Of a DNA stretch of 64,000 nt, positions 49,651-61,013 are shown piece by piece (positions within the stretch are counted from its first letter, which is position 1; the number at the start of each line of letters is the position of its first letter). Under the pieces are notes generated by a model, which saw nothing but the letters and a program-made list of their open reading frames with translations, ran no database searches and had not been told where the DNA came from. Position numbers and translations under genes: made by a program. Origin of the DNA: JAFDVL01 sp031409955 (GTDB lineage Bacteria > Acidobacteriota > Blastocatellia > RBC074); assembly GCA_031409955.1 (NCBI GenBank), contig JANNYF010000359.1, positions 9,312 to 73,311 of the forward strand, read 5' to 3'.

Positions 49651-52038
49651 ATGTCCCTTAAATCAAAGTTTTTTAGTCTATTGATCGTTTGCTTAGCTAC
49701 CGTTGTTTTATTCGCACAAGAACACACACAGCAAAATGAAAAGAACCCGCTCGCTGGGAACCCGACCGCGATCACGGCAGGCAAGCGATTGTATGAACAG
49801 GCTTGCCAATCGTGTCACGGCGGCGAAGCGCGCGGAGATCGTGCGCCTGCGTTGGTCGGCGGAACCTTCAAGCACGGCAACCTGGATGGCGAAATTTTTC
49901 TGAACATTCGCAACGGTGTTCCCAGCACACAGATGCCGCCATTCCGACGTTTGTCTAGCGAACAAATTTGGCAGGTTGTGTCCTATCTGCGCAGCTTGAG
50001 TGGCACGCCTATCGCTAACACGAATGAAAGTGCGGCGGGCAATTTGCTCGCGGGCGAACAACTCTTTTTTGGCAAAGCAAATTGCGCGGCGTGTCACGAA
50101 GTCAATGCGCGTGGCACCAACATTGGCCCGGATTTATCGAGCGTGGGACGATATGCGGCGGAAACTTTACGCCGGAAAATTCTTGATCCTGCGACCAATA
50201 TGAATCCGAATGCGCGAGGTCGTCGGCGTGGGCCAAGCACCGCTATCGTCAAGACCAAAGACGGGCAGACGATTCGCGGCCTCGTGCGCAGCGAAGACAC
50301 CTACTCAATGGTGCTTACCGACACGTCAGGTAAACTGCATTTGCTGGATAAAAAGAATCTGGCGGAGGTCAGTTACGAAGCGGGTTCGTTGATGCCGAAT
50401 GATTACAGCAAGCAGTTGTCCGAACCCGAAATGCAAAACCTCGTCGCGTTTCTGAAATCGTGCAATGGGCGCGATCTTGCCAAAACGAGCAGCGTCGAAA
50501 TTCCCGGTGGCTTGAGCTACGACCGCATTCGCAACTCAAGCGCCGAGCCGCACAACTGGCTGACGTATTGGGGCAATTATCAAGGCCAGCATTACTCCGC
50601 GCTCAAGCAAATCAACACGACGAATGTGCAGCAGTTGCAGGCGCGTTGGGCGGTGCAGATGCCGGGCGATACGCTGCTCGAAACAACGCCCCTTGTGATT
50701 GATGGTGTGATGTACACGAGCGGGATGCCGGGCGATGTCTACGCACTTGATGCGCGATCCGGTCTGCAAATCTGGAAGTATTCGCGCAAGCAAAAAGTCG
50801 TGAACGCTTACGAAAGCAACCGTTTCAATCGCGGCGTCGCAGTACTCGGTAATCGCGTCTTCTTCGGCACGCTGGATGCTGCATTGATTGCGCTCGATGC
50901 GCGCACCGGGCAACCGTTGTGGGAAGTGCAAGTCGCCGACACGATGCAGGGCTACAGCATCACGTCGCCGCCGCTCGCCGTCAAAGACAAAATCATCGTT
51001 GGCGTCGCGGGCGGCGAATATGGCGTGCGCGGTTTTCTGGATGCTTACGACGCGAAGACAGGGAAGCGATTGTGGCGCTTTCATACGACGCCCGGCCCCG
51101 GCGAATTCGGCAACGAAACGTGGAAGGGCGATACCTGGAAATTGGGCGGTGCGGCGACGTGGCTGACGGGCAGTTATGATCCCGAATTGGATACCTTGTA
51201 TTGGTCCATCGGCAATCCCGGCCCCGATATGGATGCCGAAATTCGCAAAGGCGACAACCTGTTTTCCTGCTCGGTTGTCGCGCTTGATCCGAACACGGGA
51301 CAACGCAAATGGCACTATCAATTCACGCCGAATGACGATCACGATTGGGACGCGAATCAGGATTTGATTTTGGTAGATCGCGTCTGGCAAGGGCAGCCGC
51401 GCAAGCTGTTAGTCCAGGCCAATCGCAACGGCTTTCTGTACGTGCTGGATCGCACGAACGGCAAGTTTTTACAAGGCACTCCGTTTGTGAAGCAAACGTG
51501 GAATGCAGGCTTTGACGCCAATGGTCGTCCGAAGTTTGCGCCGAATTCAAACGCCACGCCGGAAGGGCAAGTCGTGTTTCCTTCACTGGTCGGCGGCACC
51601 AATTGGCAAGCGCCCTCACTTGATCCCGCTTCCAACTGGCTGTATTTGACCTTTGCAGAATCCGGCAATCGCTACGTGCGCGCAGAAACACCATACGAAC
51701 CGGGCAAAGGTTATTGGGGCGGCAGAACGTTGCCAGTTGAAGGCAGCTATGCAGGCATTGGCGCGTTGGATACCACAACAGGCGAGCGCAAATGGGAACA
51801 CAAAATTTCGCAAGGCTCGTTGGCAGCGGGCGTGATGGCCAGCGCGGGCGGCATCGTGTTTGCGGGTACGCGGGAAGGCAATTTGATTGCATTGGAATCC
51901 GCGACTGGCAAGTTGCTCTGGCGGTTTCAAGCGGGCGGCACGATTGCGTCTGCGCCGATTAGCTATGCAGTGGATGGCAAGCAATTCGTCGCGCTGGCCG
52001 CCGGTGGTGTGTTGTACAGCTTCGCCTTGCCGGAGTAG
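49651..52038 (+). CDS. PQQ-dependent dehydrogenase with two N-terminal cytochrome c domains
   Basis: A 795-residue quinohemoprotein. Signal peptide 1-22; cytochrome domain 1 with CQSCH (52-56); domain 2 of the Planctomycetes-type heme family with CAACH (145-149) and the beta insert KTKDGQTIRGLVRSEDTYSM; then a PQQ propeller from about residue 290 (NWLTYWGNYQGQHYSALKQI) to the end. The catalytic segment TPNDDHDWDANQD has Asp565 and Asp567. The heme domains are N-terminal, opposite to classical quinohemoprotein alcohol dehydrogenases, in which heme is C-terminal. It appears as a fused version of the 38507/39343 gene pair. Confidence 0.92.
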   Translation: MSLKSKFFSLLIVCLATVVLFAQEHTQQNEKNPLAGNPTAITAGKRLYEQACQSCHGGEARGDRAPALVGGTFKHGNLDGEIFLNIRNGVPSTQMPPFRRLSSEQIWQVVSYLRSLSGTPIANTNESAAGNLLAGEQLFFGKANCAACHEVNARGTNIGPDLSSVGRYAAETLRRKILDPATNMNPNARGRRRGPSTAIVKTKDGQTIRGLVRSEDTYSMVLTDTSGKLHLLDKKNLAEVSYEAGSLMPNDYSKQLSEPEMQNLVAFLKSCNGRDLAKTSSVEIPGGLSYDRIRNSSAEPHNWLTYWGNYQGQHYSALKQINTTNVQQLQARWAVQMPGDTLLETTPLVIDGVMYTSGMPGDVYALDARSGLQIWKYSRKQKVVNAYESNRFNRGVAVLGNRVFFGTLDAALIALDARTGQPLWEVQVADTMQGYSITSPPLAVKDKIIVGVAGGEYGVRGFLDAYDAKTGKRLWRFHTTPGPGEFGNETWKGDTWKLGGAATWLTGSYDPELDTLYWSIGNPGPDMDAEIRKGDNLFSCSVVALDPNTGQRKWHYQFTPNDDHDWDANQDLILVDRVWQGQPRKLLVQANRNGFLYVLDRTNGKFLQGTPFVKQTWNAGFDANGRPKFAPNSNATPEGQVVFPSLVGGTNWQAPSLDPASNWLYLTFAESGNRYVRAETPYEPGKGYWGGRTLPVEGSYAGIGALDTTTGERKWEHKISQGSLAAGVMASAGGIVFAGTREGNLIALESATGKLLWRFQAGGTIASAPISYAVDGKQFVALAAGGVLYSFALPE

Positions 52039-52136
52039 CGCCACCAATCAGGGTTGCGCCGCATTTTCACCAAGCCTTTGGTTGTCAATGAGGGGGATCG
52101 TCTCGACCGCCGTAACCCTGGCTGGTGGCGCTACTC
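52033..52136. repeat. Inverted repeat spanning the dehydrogenase stop codon
   Basis: The arms 52033-52055 and 52114-52136 (GAGTAGCGCCACCA and its complement) pair over 23 bases with two mismatches. The left arm contains the TAG stop of the PQQ dehydrogenase gene. It may act as its terminator. Confidence 0.75.
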
Positions 52137-52146
52137 TAACCCTGTA

Positions 52147-52240
52147 GGGCAATGGCATTGCCCTGTAGGTATCGGGAATCAAGGACAGGCAAGCCCGCTT
52201 CCGTTGGGCAAATTATTTTTGCGCTGATTCTGAATTAAGG
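52147..52240. repeat. Fragments of dispersed intergenic repeats
   Basis: GGGCAATGGCATTG (52147-52160) is identical to 23595-23608 and is itself in a palindrome ending GCCC at 52163. CCGTTGGGCAAATTATTT (52201-52218) equals 42259-42276. TGAATTAAGG (52231-52240) equals 23607-23616. No gene was seen in 52039-52458. Confidence 0.7.
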
Positions 52241-52348
52241 CCTATCGCCCTCCTCCTGAACGCCTCACGCCTGAACACACAAATCACCTTCACCATAAAT
52301 GTTCGATCCTTTAGCACCAAGAAACTCGTTTTGTCAAAATATGAGTAG

Positions 52349-52393
52349 TTGTGGATAAAATTACTTGACAGTAACGCACTCAAGTTTTATTAT
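52349..52393 (+). promoter_or_regulatory. Strong sigma70 promoter of hsp20 with adjacent DnaA box
   Basis: TTGACA (52365-52370), a 17-nt spacer and TATTAT (52388-52393) make a near-consensus housekeeping promoter, leaving a leader of about 60 nt before hsp20. TTGTGGATAA (52349-52358), a perfect DnaA-box sequence on the reverse strand, ends 6 nt before the -35. No CIRCE inverted repeat or typical sigma32 promoter was found. Confidence 0.7.
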
Positions 52394-52458
52394 GCGCCAG
52401 TCTTGAGGGGCCGGAGAGAGGATGATAATCATTTGAATTTCAACCAGAGGTAAACTTT

Positions 52459-52956
52459 ATGACACATTCAGTACGACGTGATCCATTTAACGAATTCGGC
52501 AGTATTGCCAAAACTATTAACGATTTGAACCGAGCGTTCAATGCTGGCTTCCCACGCTTCGGAGATGAGGGGTTAGTCAAAGGGAATTGGAATCCGACGG
52601 TGGATGTCTACGAAGATCAAGACGGCATCGTTCTCGAAGCGGATTTACCGGGTGTGAAGCCCGGTGAATTTGAGTTGGCGATTGAAAACAATGTGCTGAC
52701 GCTCAAGGGCGAACGCAAGTTTGAGAAGAAGGCGGAAGAGGGAAATTATCATCGCGTGGAGCGCAGTTACGGCGGCTTTACCCGCAGCTTTACGCTCCCT
52801 GCGACGGTGGACGTGAACAACGTGGGGGCGGACTTCAAAGACGGCGTATTGCACGTAACATTGCCGCGCCGGGAAGAAACCAAACCGCGTCAGATTCAGG
52901 TGCAAATCAGGACGGAAGCCGATGCGACCAAAGCTCAAATGGCAGACGCAAAGTGA
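52459..52956 (+). CDS. Small heat shock protein, Hsp20/alpha-crystallin family
   Basis: A 165-residue chaperone with a short N-terminal arm (RRDPFNEFGSIAKTINDLNRAF) and a complete alpha-crystallin domain (NPTVDVYEDQDGIVLEADLPGVKPGEFELAIENNVLTLKGER to GVLHVTLPRREETKP). It holds unfolding proteins for later refolding by ClpB-type machines, and clpB follows directly. AGAGG precedes ATG. The gene starts a chaperone cluster driven by a strong promoter. Confidence 0.94.
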   Translation: MTHSVRRDPFNEFGSIAKTINDLNRAFNAGFPRFGDEGLVKGNWNPTVDVYEDQDGIVLEADLPGVKPGEFELAIENNVLTLKGERKFEKKAEEGNYHRVERSYGGFTRSFTLPATVDVNNVGADFKDGVLHVTLPRREETKPRQIQVQIRTEADATKAQMADAK

Positions 52957-52990
52957 TGAACTGGGGTGAGGCGAACCGGTGATTGACACA

Positions 52991-53020
52991 CAGGCTCTGG
53001 GTCAGTAGGCTCAGAGCCTG
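52991..53020 (+). promoter_or_regulatory. Hairpin between hsp20 and clpB
   Basis: CAGGCTCTG (52991-52999) pairs perfectly with CAGAGCCTG (53012-53020) across a 12-nt loop, 24 nt before the clpB start. Without a U tract it is more likely an mRNA processing or stability element that favours high hsp20 output than a full terminator. Confidence 0.5.
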
Positions 53021-53043
53021 AAGTTTCATAGCGAGGTAACAAT

Positions 53044-55662
<2,619 letters not shown>

Positions 55663-55712
55663 GTGAGAAGTGAAGAGTGGCGCGAAGGGGAATGGACTTT
55701 ATCAGAAATAGG

Positions 55713-55820
55713 AAATTCACCACGGAGCACACGGAGCGCACGGAGAAAAAAACGCCAAAAGAAAGGCTAATTCACCTTACTTTAATCTTCTTTGTGTCCT
55801 CTGTGCTCCGTGGTTTAATT
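55713..55820. repeat. Long inverted repeat after clpB (word hairpin 5)
   Basis: The left arm is a tandem of CACGGAG words (55719-55745: ACCACGGAGCACACGGAG then GCGCACGGAG). The right arm (55789-55813) is the complement with a few changes, ending TGCTCCGTGGT. It lies between clpB and grpE. The remainder of 55821-56042 shows nothing further. Confidence 0.75.
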
Positions 55821-56042
55821 CCGATAATGTCTAATAATCAAGGCTCTTCGCGCCCGCGGCTTCTCCTGTTCTCTGACAAATAGAATCTTGCTTTCACTAG
55901 CGGGCAATGTTAGATTGACTTGCCCGGTTTGTAGCAGTCCATCAACAACTCCAAACAAACATTATTGGGGTGCATGAGAACGAACTTGAAGAAGAAAACA
56001 GACCCCACAACCCATAACCTAGTGAATCGAATTTTTCGAGCT

Positions 56043-56900
56043 ATGAGTTCAAAAAACCAAAGCGAATCCACGGCGGCAGTGCAAGAAGAAATACCTGAAA
56101 CCGCGCTCGACAATCCGGCTCAAGTGGAATCCAGCAACGATACGCAAGAAATGTTTGCGGACGAGACGCTCGTCCTGCCAGACGAAGAATCCGCCGAGCT
56201 GTCAACTGGTATGGCAGAGGGAGAAACGGAGAGCGAATCCGAATTCAAGGTGACAGACAAACGGCAGTTGGTGATGGAGGCCGAAGCCCCCGCTGCTTCA
56301 CCCGAAGAAGAAGCCGGAGCAATGTCGGATGTGTTTGAGATTGACCTGAATCAATTGCACCTGGATTCCGAAGCTGTCGAACAGGAACTGGAAGAAATGC
56401 GAGCTAAATTGAAAGAAAGCGAAATGCGACGCGATGAAGCTATGAAGGCCAGCGAAGAATACGCTGACCGCTTCCGCAAAGCGCAATTGCAATTGCGGGC
56501 TGAAACCGAAGAGGTGCGGGCGCGTATGCAACGCACGTTCGAGCAAAAGCTGGAACTGGCGCGCGGCGATGTGGTCGCGGGGTTATTGGACACGTTGGAT
56601 AATTTGCAACGCGCGGTTGTTGCCGCTGAAGTTGTCACTGAACAGGGAGCCGCGTTTGATGCCTTGCGCGATGGTGTGCGCGCGACGGCAGAGATGTTTG
56701 AGATTCGCTTGAAGAAGCTCGGTTTACAAGCCGTGGCCAGTGAAGGCGAGCTATTTAATCCCGAAATCCACGAGGCCGTTGAACTCGCCGTCGTGCCCAA
56801 AGAACAAGACAATCTGGTATTGGCCGAATTACAACGCGGCTACAAATTCGGCGAGCGCTTGCTGCGCCCGGCGCGCGTCAAAGTGGGACGTGCGGAATAA
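56043..56900 (+). CDS. grpE: Nucleotide exchange factor GrpE with long acidic N-terminus
   Basis: A 285-residue protein. Residues 1-110 are acidic and low in complexity (Glu/Ser-rich). They are followed by the GrpE coiled coil (VEQELEEMRAKLKESEMRRDEAMKA) and the family core LLDTLDNLQRAV, ending in the beta-wing with LFNPEIHEAVELAVV. GrpE releases ADP from DnaK; no dnaK is seen here, so it must act on DnaK encoded elsewhere. ATG 56043 is chosen; an in-frame extension to 55965 exists but adds only basic residues. The protein is longer than typical GrpE because of its N-terminal tail. Confidence 0.92.
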   Translation: MSSKNQSESTAAVQEEIPETALDNPAQVESSNDTQEMFADETLVLPDEESAELSTGMAEGETESESEFKVTDKRQLVMEAEAPAASPEEEAGAMSDVFEIDLNQLHLDSEAVEQELEEMRAKLKESEMRRDEAMKASEEYADRFRKAQLQLRAETEEVRARMQRTFEQKLELARGDVVAGLLDTLDNLQRAVVAAEVVTEQGAAFDALRDGVRATAEMFEIRLKKLGLQAVASEGELFNPEIHEAVELAVVPKEQDNLVLAELQRGYKFGERLLRPARVKVGRAE

Positions 56901-56941
56901 GAACAAACCAACTAACGATTAATTGACTGAAGGAGATTGCA

Positions 56942-58549
56942 GTGGCAAAAGAAATCAGATTTAGAGAAGCAGCCCGGAAATCTATGCTGGATGGCGTGAA
57001 TATATTAGCCAACACTGTACGCGTTACATTAGGCCCGCGTGGTCGCAACGTCATTATTGATAAAAAATTCGGCTCTCCTCTCATCACCAAAGACGGCGTC
57101 ACCGTCGCCAAAGAAATCGAACTCAAAGATAGCTATCAAAACATGGGCGCACAAATGGTGCGCGAAGTCGCTTCTAAAACCAATGACATCGCGGGCGATG
57201 GCACGACGACGGCTACGGTGCTGGCGCAGGCAATCTTTCGTGAAGGTCTGAAAAACGTCACAGCGGGTGCGAATCCGATGGCGCTCAAACGCGGGATCGA
57301 AAAAGGCGTTGCCGTCGCGGTCGCCGAAATCGCCAAACTTGCCAAGAAAGTCAAAGGCAAATCCGATCTGACCAGCGTTGCCACTGTGGCCGCCAACGGA
57401 GATCGCTCCATTGGCGAATTAATTGCCGAAGCGATGGAGCAGGTTGGCAAAAACGGCGTGGTCACGGTCGAAGAAGCCAAGACATTGGAAACCAGCCTCG
57501 ACCTTGTCGAAGGCATGCAATTTGATCGCGGTTTCATCTCGCCGTATTTCGTGACGAATACGGATCGCATGGAAGCCGTGCTGGAAGAGCCGCTGATCCT
57601 GCTCAACGAAAAGAAAATTTCGGCGATGCACGACTTGATGCCGATCTTGCAACTGGTCGCCCAGCAAGGCCGTAGCCTGCTCATCATTGCCGAAGACATT
57701 GAAGGCGATGCTTTGCCCACGCTGGTCGTCAACAAAATGCGTGGCACGATCAAAGTCGCGGCGGTCAAAGCTCCAGCGTTCGGTGATCGCCGCAAGGCGA
57801 TGCTCGAAGACCTGGCGATTTTGACGGGCGGACACGTCATTACCGAAGACCTCGGCATTTCGCTGGAAAGCGTCCAACTCCACGATTTGGGCAGCGCTAC
57901 CCGCGTCATCATTGACAAAGACACCACCACCATTATCGAAGGCGCAGGCAAGCCGAAAGAATTGGAAGGCCGCATCGCGCTGCTGCGCCGCCAGATCGAA
58001 GAAACCACTTCGGAGTATGACCGCGAGAAATTGCAGGAACGCCTGGCAAAACTCGCGGGCGGCGTCGCAGTGGTCAAAGTCGGCGCGGCGACCGAGACCG
58101 AAATGAAGGAAAAGAAAATGCGTGTCGAAGATGCGCTCAACGCGACGAAAGCGGCGGCGCAGGAAGGTATCGTGCCCGGCGGCGGCGTGGCGTTGTTTCG
58201 CGCGGCCAAAGCGCTGGACGCCATCGAAGCGGAAGGCGACGAACGCACTGGCCTCAATATTCTCAAGCGTGCGTTGGAAGAGCCGTTGCGCCGCATCGCG
58301 GATAACGCCGGCAAAGATGGTGGTTTGATCGTGGGGAAACTTCGCGCCGAAAAGAAAACCGTTGGCTACAATGCCGCGACTGGCGTAGTGGAAGACCTGA
58401 TGTCTTCCGGGATCGTTGATGCCGCAAAAGTTGTCCGAACTGCTTTGCAAAACGCCGCTTCCGTAGCGGCCCTGATGCTGACGACGGATGCCGTTATCAG
58501 CGACTTGCCCGAACCTGCCCCTGCTGCCCCTGGCGGAGGAGATCATTGA
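56942..58549 (+). CDS. groEL: Chaperonin GroEL, tail lacking GGM repeats
   Basis: A 535-residue group I chaperonin. The ATP site DGTTTATVLAQAI, apical domain GMQFDRGFISPYFV, AAVKAPAFGDRRKAML and catalytic Asp region RVEDALNATKAAAQEG are conserved. The C-terminus ends in PAPAAPGGGDH instead of the usual Gly-Gly-Met repeats, and no groES lies in this cluster. Both facts suggest a secondary GroEL paralogue beside a standard groESL operon elsewhere. AAGGAG precedes the GTG start, 41 nt after grpE. Confidence 0.95.
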   Translation: MAKEIRFREAARKSMLDGVNILANTVRVTLGPRGRNVIIDKKFGSPLITKDGVTVAKEIELKDSYQNMGAQMVREVASKTNDIAGDGTTTATVLAQAIFREGLKNVTAGANPMALKRGIEKGVAVAVAEIAKLAKKVKGKSDLTSVATVAANGDRSIGELIAEAMEQVGKNGVVTVEEAKTLETSLDLVEGMQFDRGFISPYFVTNTDRMEAVLEEPLILLNEKKISAMHDLMPILQLVAQQGRSLLIIAEDIEGDALPTLVVNKMRGTIKVAAVKAPAFGDRRKAMLEDLAILTGGHVITEDLGISLESVQLHDLGSATRVIIDKDTTTIIEGAGKPKELEGRIALLRRQIEETTSEYDREKLQERLAKLAGGVAVVKVGAATETEMKEKKMRVEDALNATKAAAQEGIVPGGGVALFRAAKALDAIEAEGDERTGLNILKRALEEPLRRIADNAGKDGGLIVGKLRAEKKTVGYNAATGVVEDLMSSGIVDAAKVVRTALQNAASVAALMLTTDAVISDLPEPAPAAPGGGDH

Positions 58550-58579
58550 GCTCAATAAGCTGTAATAGGGAGACACATC

Positions 58580-60841
58580 GTGCTGGATTTAGGACCATTA
58601 ACCGATAAATTTTCGGAATCAGGACAGAAAATCATCTATCGCGCCATTGAGGAATCCCGGCGGCGCGAACACAATTTTCTGTCGCCTGAACATATCTTTA
58701 CTGTCTTTGGTGAAGTGGAAAGCAACCTGTTTCTGGAGTCAATGCAATCCATTGGCGCAGACCCGACAGCGGTGAAGCAATTGCTGGAACACGAGCTGTC
58801 CAAGAGTCGCCAATATGTCGGCAAGAAAATGTACATTCCTGATCCGACGCGCGAGTTATTCAATCGCTCGCTCAAACGTGCCCGCCAGCACGGGCGACAA
58901 ACGATTGACGCGATTGACCTCTTCGTCACGCTCTTTGCCGATCCGAGCGGCACGCCAGCGGAAATTCTGCGGCGGCTCGGCGTTGATCCGCAATACGCCA
59001 CTGAAAAGATCATCCAGCGCGTGCGCCATCGGGAGGAGCAGGACGAGACTTTACGCAAGAAATACGAATTGCCGCCGTACCTCAAACATTTCGGCACTTC
59101 GCTGAATAAGCTGGCGCGACAAGATAAATTGCCGCCGACCATCGGACGCGAAAAAGAAATCCAGCAAATGCTCGAAATCCTGTGCCACCGCGAGCGCGCC
59201 AATTCGCCAATGCTCGTGGGCGAACCGGGCGTGGGCAAAACCGCTGTGGTCGAAGGTCTGGCACGCTTGATTGAACTTGAACCAGAAAAGGTTCCGGCGC
59301 GGCTCCGCAATGCACATATCGTGCAGCTTCAGATGGCAGGCATTGTCGCCGGTACGATGCTGCGCGGCATGTTTGAAGAGCGGTTGCAGGGCATCATTGC
59401 CGAAGTTAAAGAACGGACAGACTTGATTCTGTTCGTGGACGAAGCGCATACGATTATCGGCGCAGGTTCCGCGATGGGCGCGTCATCCGATGCCGCGAAT
59501 ATGTTCAAGGGATCGCTGGCGCGTGGCGAAGTGCGCATCATCGGTGCGACGACTTTGACCGAGTACAAAGAATACATCGCCGAAGACGAAGCGCTGGCGC
59601 GGCGGTTTCGTTTGGTCAAAGTGGACGAGCCAACGATCAGCGAAACGCGGCAAATTCTGTTCGGCTTGCGTCCGCGACTTGAGCGAAATTACTCGGTGAA
59701 AATCACCGACGCGGCGATTGACACGGCGCTGGAAATGGCACCGCGTTATGTGCGCAGTTTGCATTTGCCGGACAAGGCGATTGGCTGGCTTGATACGGCG
59801 GCAGTCAAAGTTGAAATCGGTGAACACAGCCTGATGCAGGTGCAGCCCGAACACATCATTGATGTGATTTCGCAGGAATCACGCATCCCCCGCGACCTGA
59901 TTTTCCGCGATACCGGAGACCGTTTCAAAGACCTCGAAGAAGTTCTTGGTCGTCGTGTCATCGGGCAAAAAGACGCGGTCAGAGCGGTCGCGCAACGCTT
60001 GCGATTGAACAAAGGGCCGCTCAAAGAAAACTTCTACAAACCGGATGGCGTGTTGTTGTTTCTGGGGCCAACGGGCGTCGGCAAAACCGAACTTGCCAAA
60101 GCTGTCGCCGAATCCATGTTTGGCGATGACCACAAGATGGTGCGCATTGATATGAGCGAATATCAGGACGGCATGATCGGCATCGAAAAGCTGATCGGCA
60201 TGCCGCGCGGCATTGTGGGCAGCGAACGCGGTGGTATTTTGACCGAGAAGTTACGCGAGAATCCGTACACCGTGCTGTTGCTGGACGAAGTCGAAAAAGC
60301 CGCGCCGTTCCTGCTCAATATCTTTCTGCAAGGCTTTGACGAAGGCTGGATCACGGATGGACGCGGCAAGAAAGTGTATCTCTCCGACGCGATTATCATT
60401 ATGACGTCGAACCTCGGCTCCGAGAATTTCAAGAAGTATATGAAGCCGCTTGGATTTGGGACGAAGACGCGCGCCGAAGTCTTGGAAGTCAAACGCGAAG
60501 TGATGAAGGCGGCAGAAGATCGCTTCTCGCCGGAGTTCCGTAATCGCATTGACGAGATCATTGTTTTCTCGCCGCTCACGGAAGACGAAGTGAAGCAAAT
60601 CGCCCAGATATACTTAAATGCCATGCAACAGCGTTTGGAGCAACAAGGCAAACGCATGGTCATCACAGAAGCCGCGTTGGATTGGGTTGTGGCGAAAGGC
60701 TTCAGCCCGGCTTATGGCGCACGCTTTCTGAAACGCACGATGGACGAGCAAATCAAATTGCCAATCACGAATATCTGGAAAGCTTTCAATAGCTTCAAGG
60801 TAGATTTAGTAGACGGGCAATTGGATATTCGCGGAGAATGA
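58580..60841 (+). CDS. ClpA/ClpC-like Hsp100 ATPase without middle domain
   Basis: A 753-residue double-AAA+ protein. An N-domain (FSESGQKIIYRAIEESRRREHNFLSPEHIF) precedes NBD1 with GEPGVGKT and LFVDEAHTIIGAG, then NBD2 with GPTGVGKT and DEVEKAAPFLL. There is no long coiled middle domain between the two AAA+ modules, so it is not a ClpB, and its length is close to ClpA. In NBD2, after IIIMTSNLGSENFKKYMK, comes PLGFG, which fits the LGF/IGF-type loop that docks on ClpP. It may therefore be an unfoldase for ClpP. GGGAG precedes the GTG, 30 nt after groEL. Confidence 0.9.
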   Translation: MLDLGPLTDKFSESGQKIIYRAIEESRRREHNFLSPEHIFTVFGEVESNLFLESMQSIGADPTAVKQLLEHELSKSRQYVGKKMYIPDPTRELFNRSLKRARQHGRQTIDAIDLFVTLFADPSGTPAEILRRLGVDPQYATEKIIQRVRHREEQDETLRKKYELPPYLKHFGTSLNKLARQDKLPPTIGREKEIQQMLEILCHRERANSPMLVGEPGVGKTAVVEGLARLIELEPEKVPARLRNAHIVQLQMAGIVAGTMLRGMFEERLQGIIAEVKERTDLILFVDEAHTIIGAGSAMGASSDAANMFKGSLARGEVRIIGATTLTEYKEYIAEDEALARRFRLVKVDEPTISETRQILFGLRPRLERNYSVKITDAAIDTALEMAPRYVRSLHLPDKAIGWLDTAAVKVEIGEHSLMQVQPEHIIDVISQESRIPRDLIFRDTGDRFKDLEEVLGRRVIGQKDAVRAVAQRLRLNKGPLKENFYKPDGVLLFLGPTGVGKTELAKAVAESMFGDDHKMVRIDMSEYQDGMIGIEKLIGMPRGIVGSERGGILTEKLRENPYTVLLLDEVEKAAPFLLNIFLQGFDEGWITDGRGKKVYLSDAIIIMTSNLGSENFKKYMKPLGFGTKTRAEVLEVKREVMKAAEDRFSPEFRNRIDEIIVFSPLTEDEVKQIAQIYLNAMQQRLEQQGKRMVITEAALDWVVAKGFSPAYGARFLKRTMDEQIKLPITNIWKAFNSFKVDLVDGQLDIRGE

Positions 60842-60867
60842 ATTGGTTGTGGTGCGAACTCAAATTG

Positions 60868-60904
60868 ACAAAGGCTGCGAGGATTCCTCGCAGCCTTTGT
60901 TTTA
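60868..60904 (+). terminator. Strong rho-independent terminator of the chaperone cluster
   Basis: A perfect 15-bp stem (60868-60882 with 60886-60900) and a 3-nt loop ATT are followed by TTTTATC. It ends the grpE-groEL-Clp transcript. Confidence 0.92.
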
Positions 60905-61013
60905 TCGCGCGCCAAACTCAGCCGATCAGGTGGCCTGGGTGCGGGATTATTCTGTTCTTATCCATAAATATCAATGCGTTGCTGACGCGTAAAAAGAAGC
61001 CTGCGAAACTATC

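Noticed and set aside
52349..52358. DnaA box as a sign of a replication origin
   Set aside because: Only a single box is seen, with no box cluster, no AT-rich unwinding region and no dnaA or dnaN nearby.
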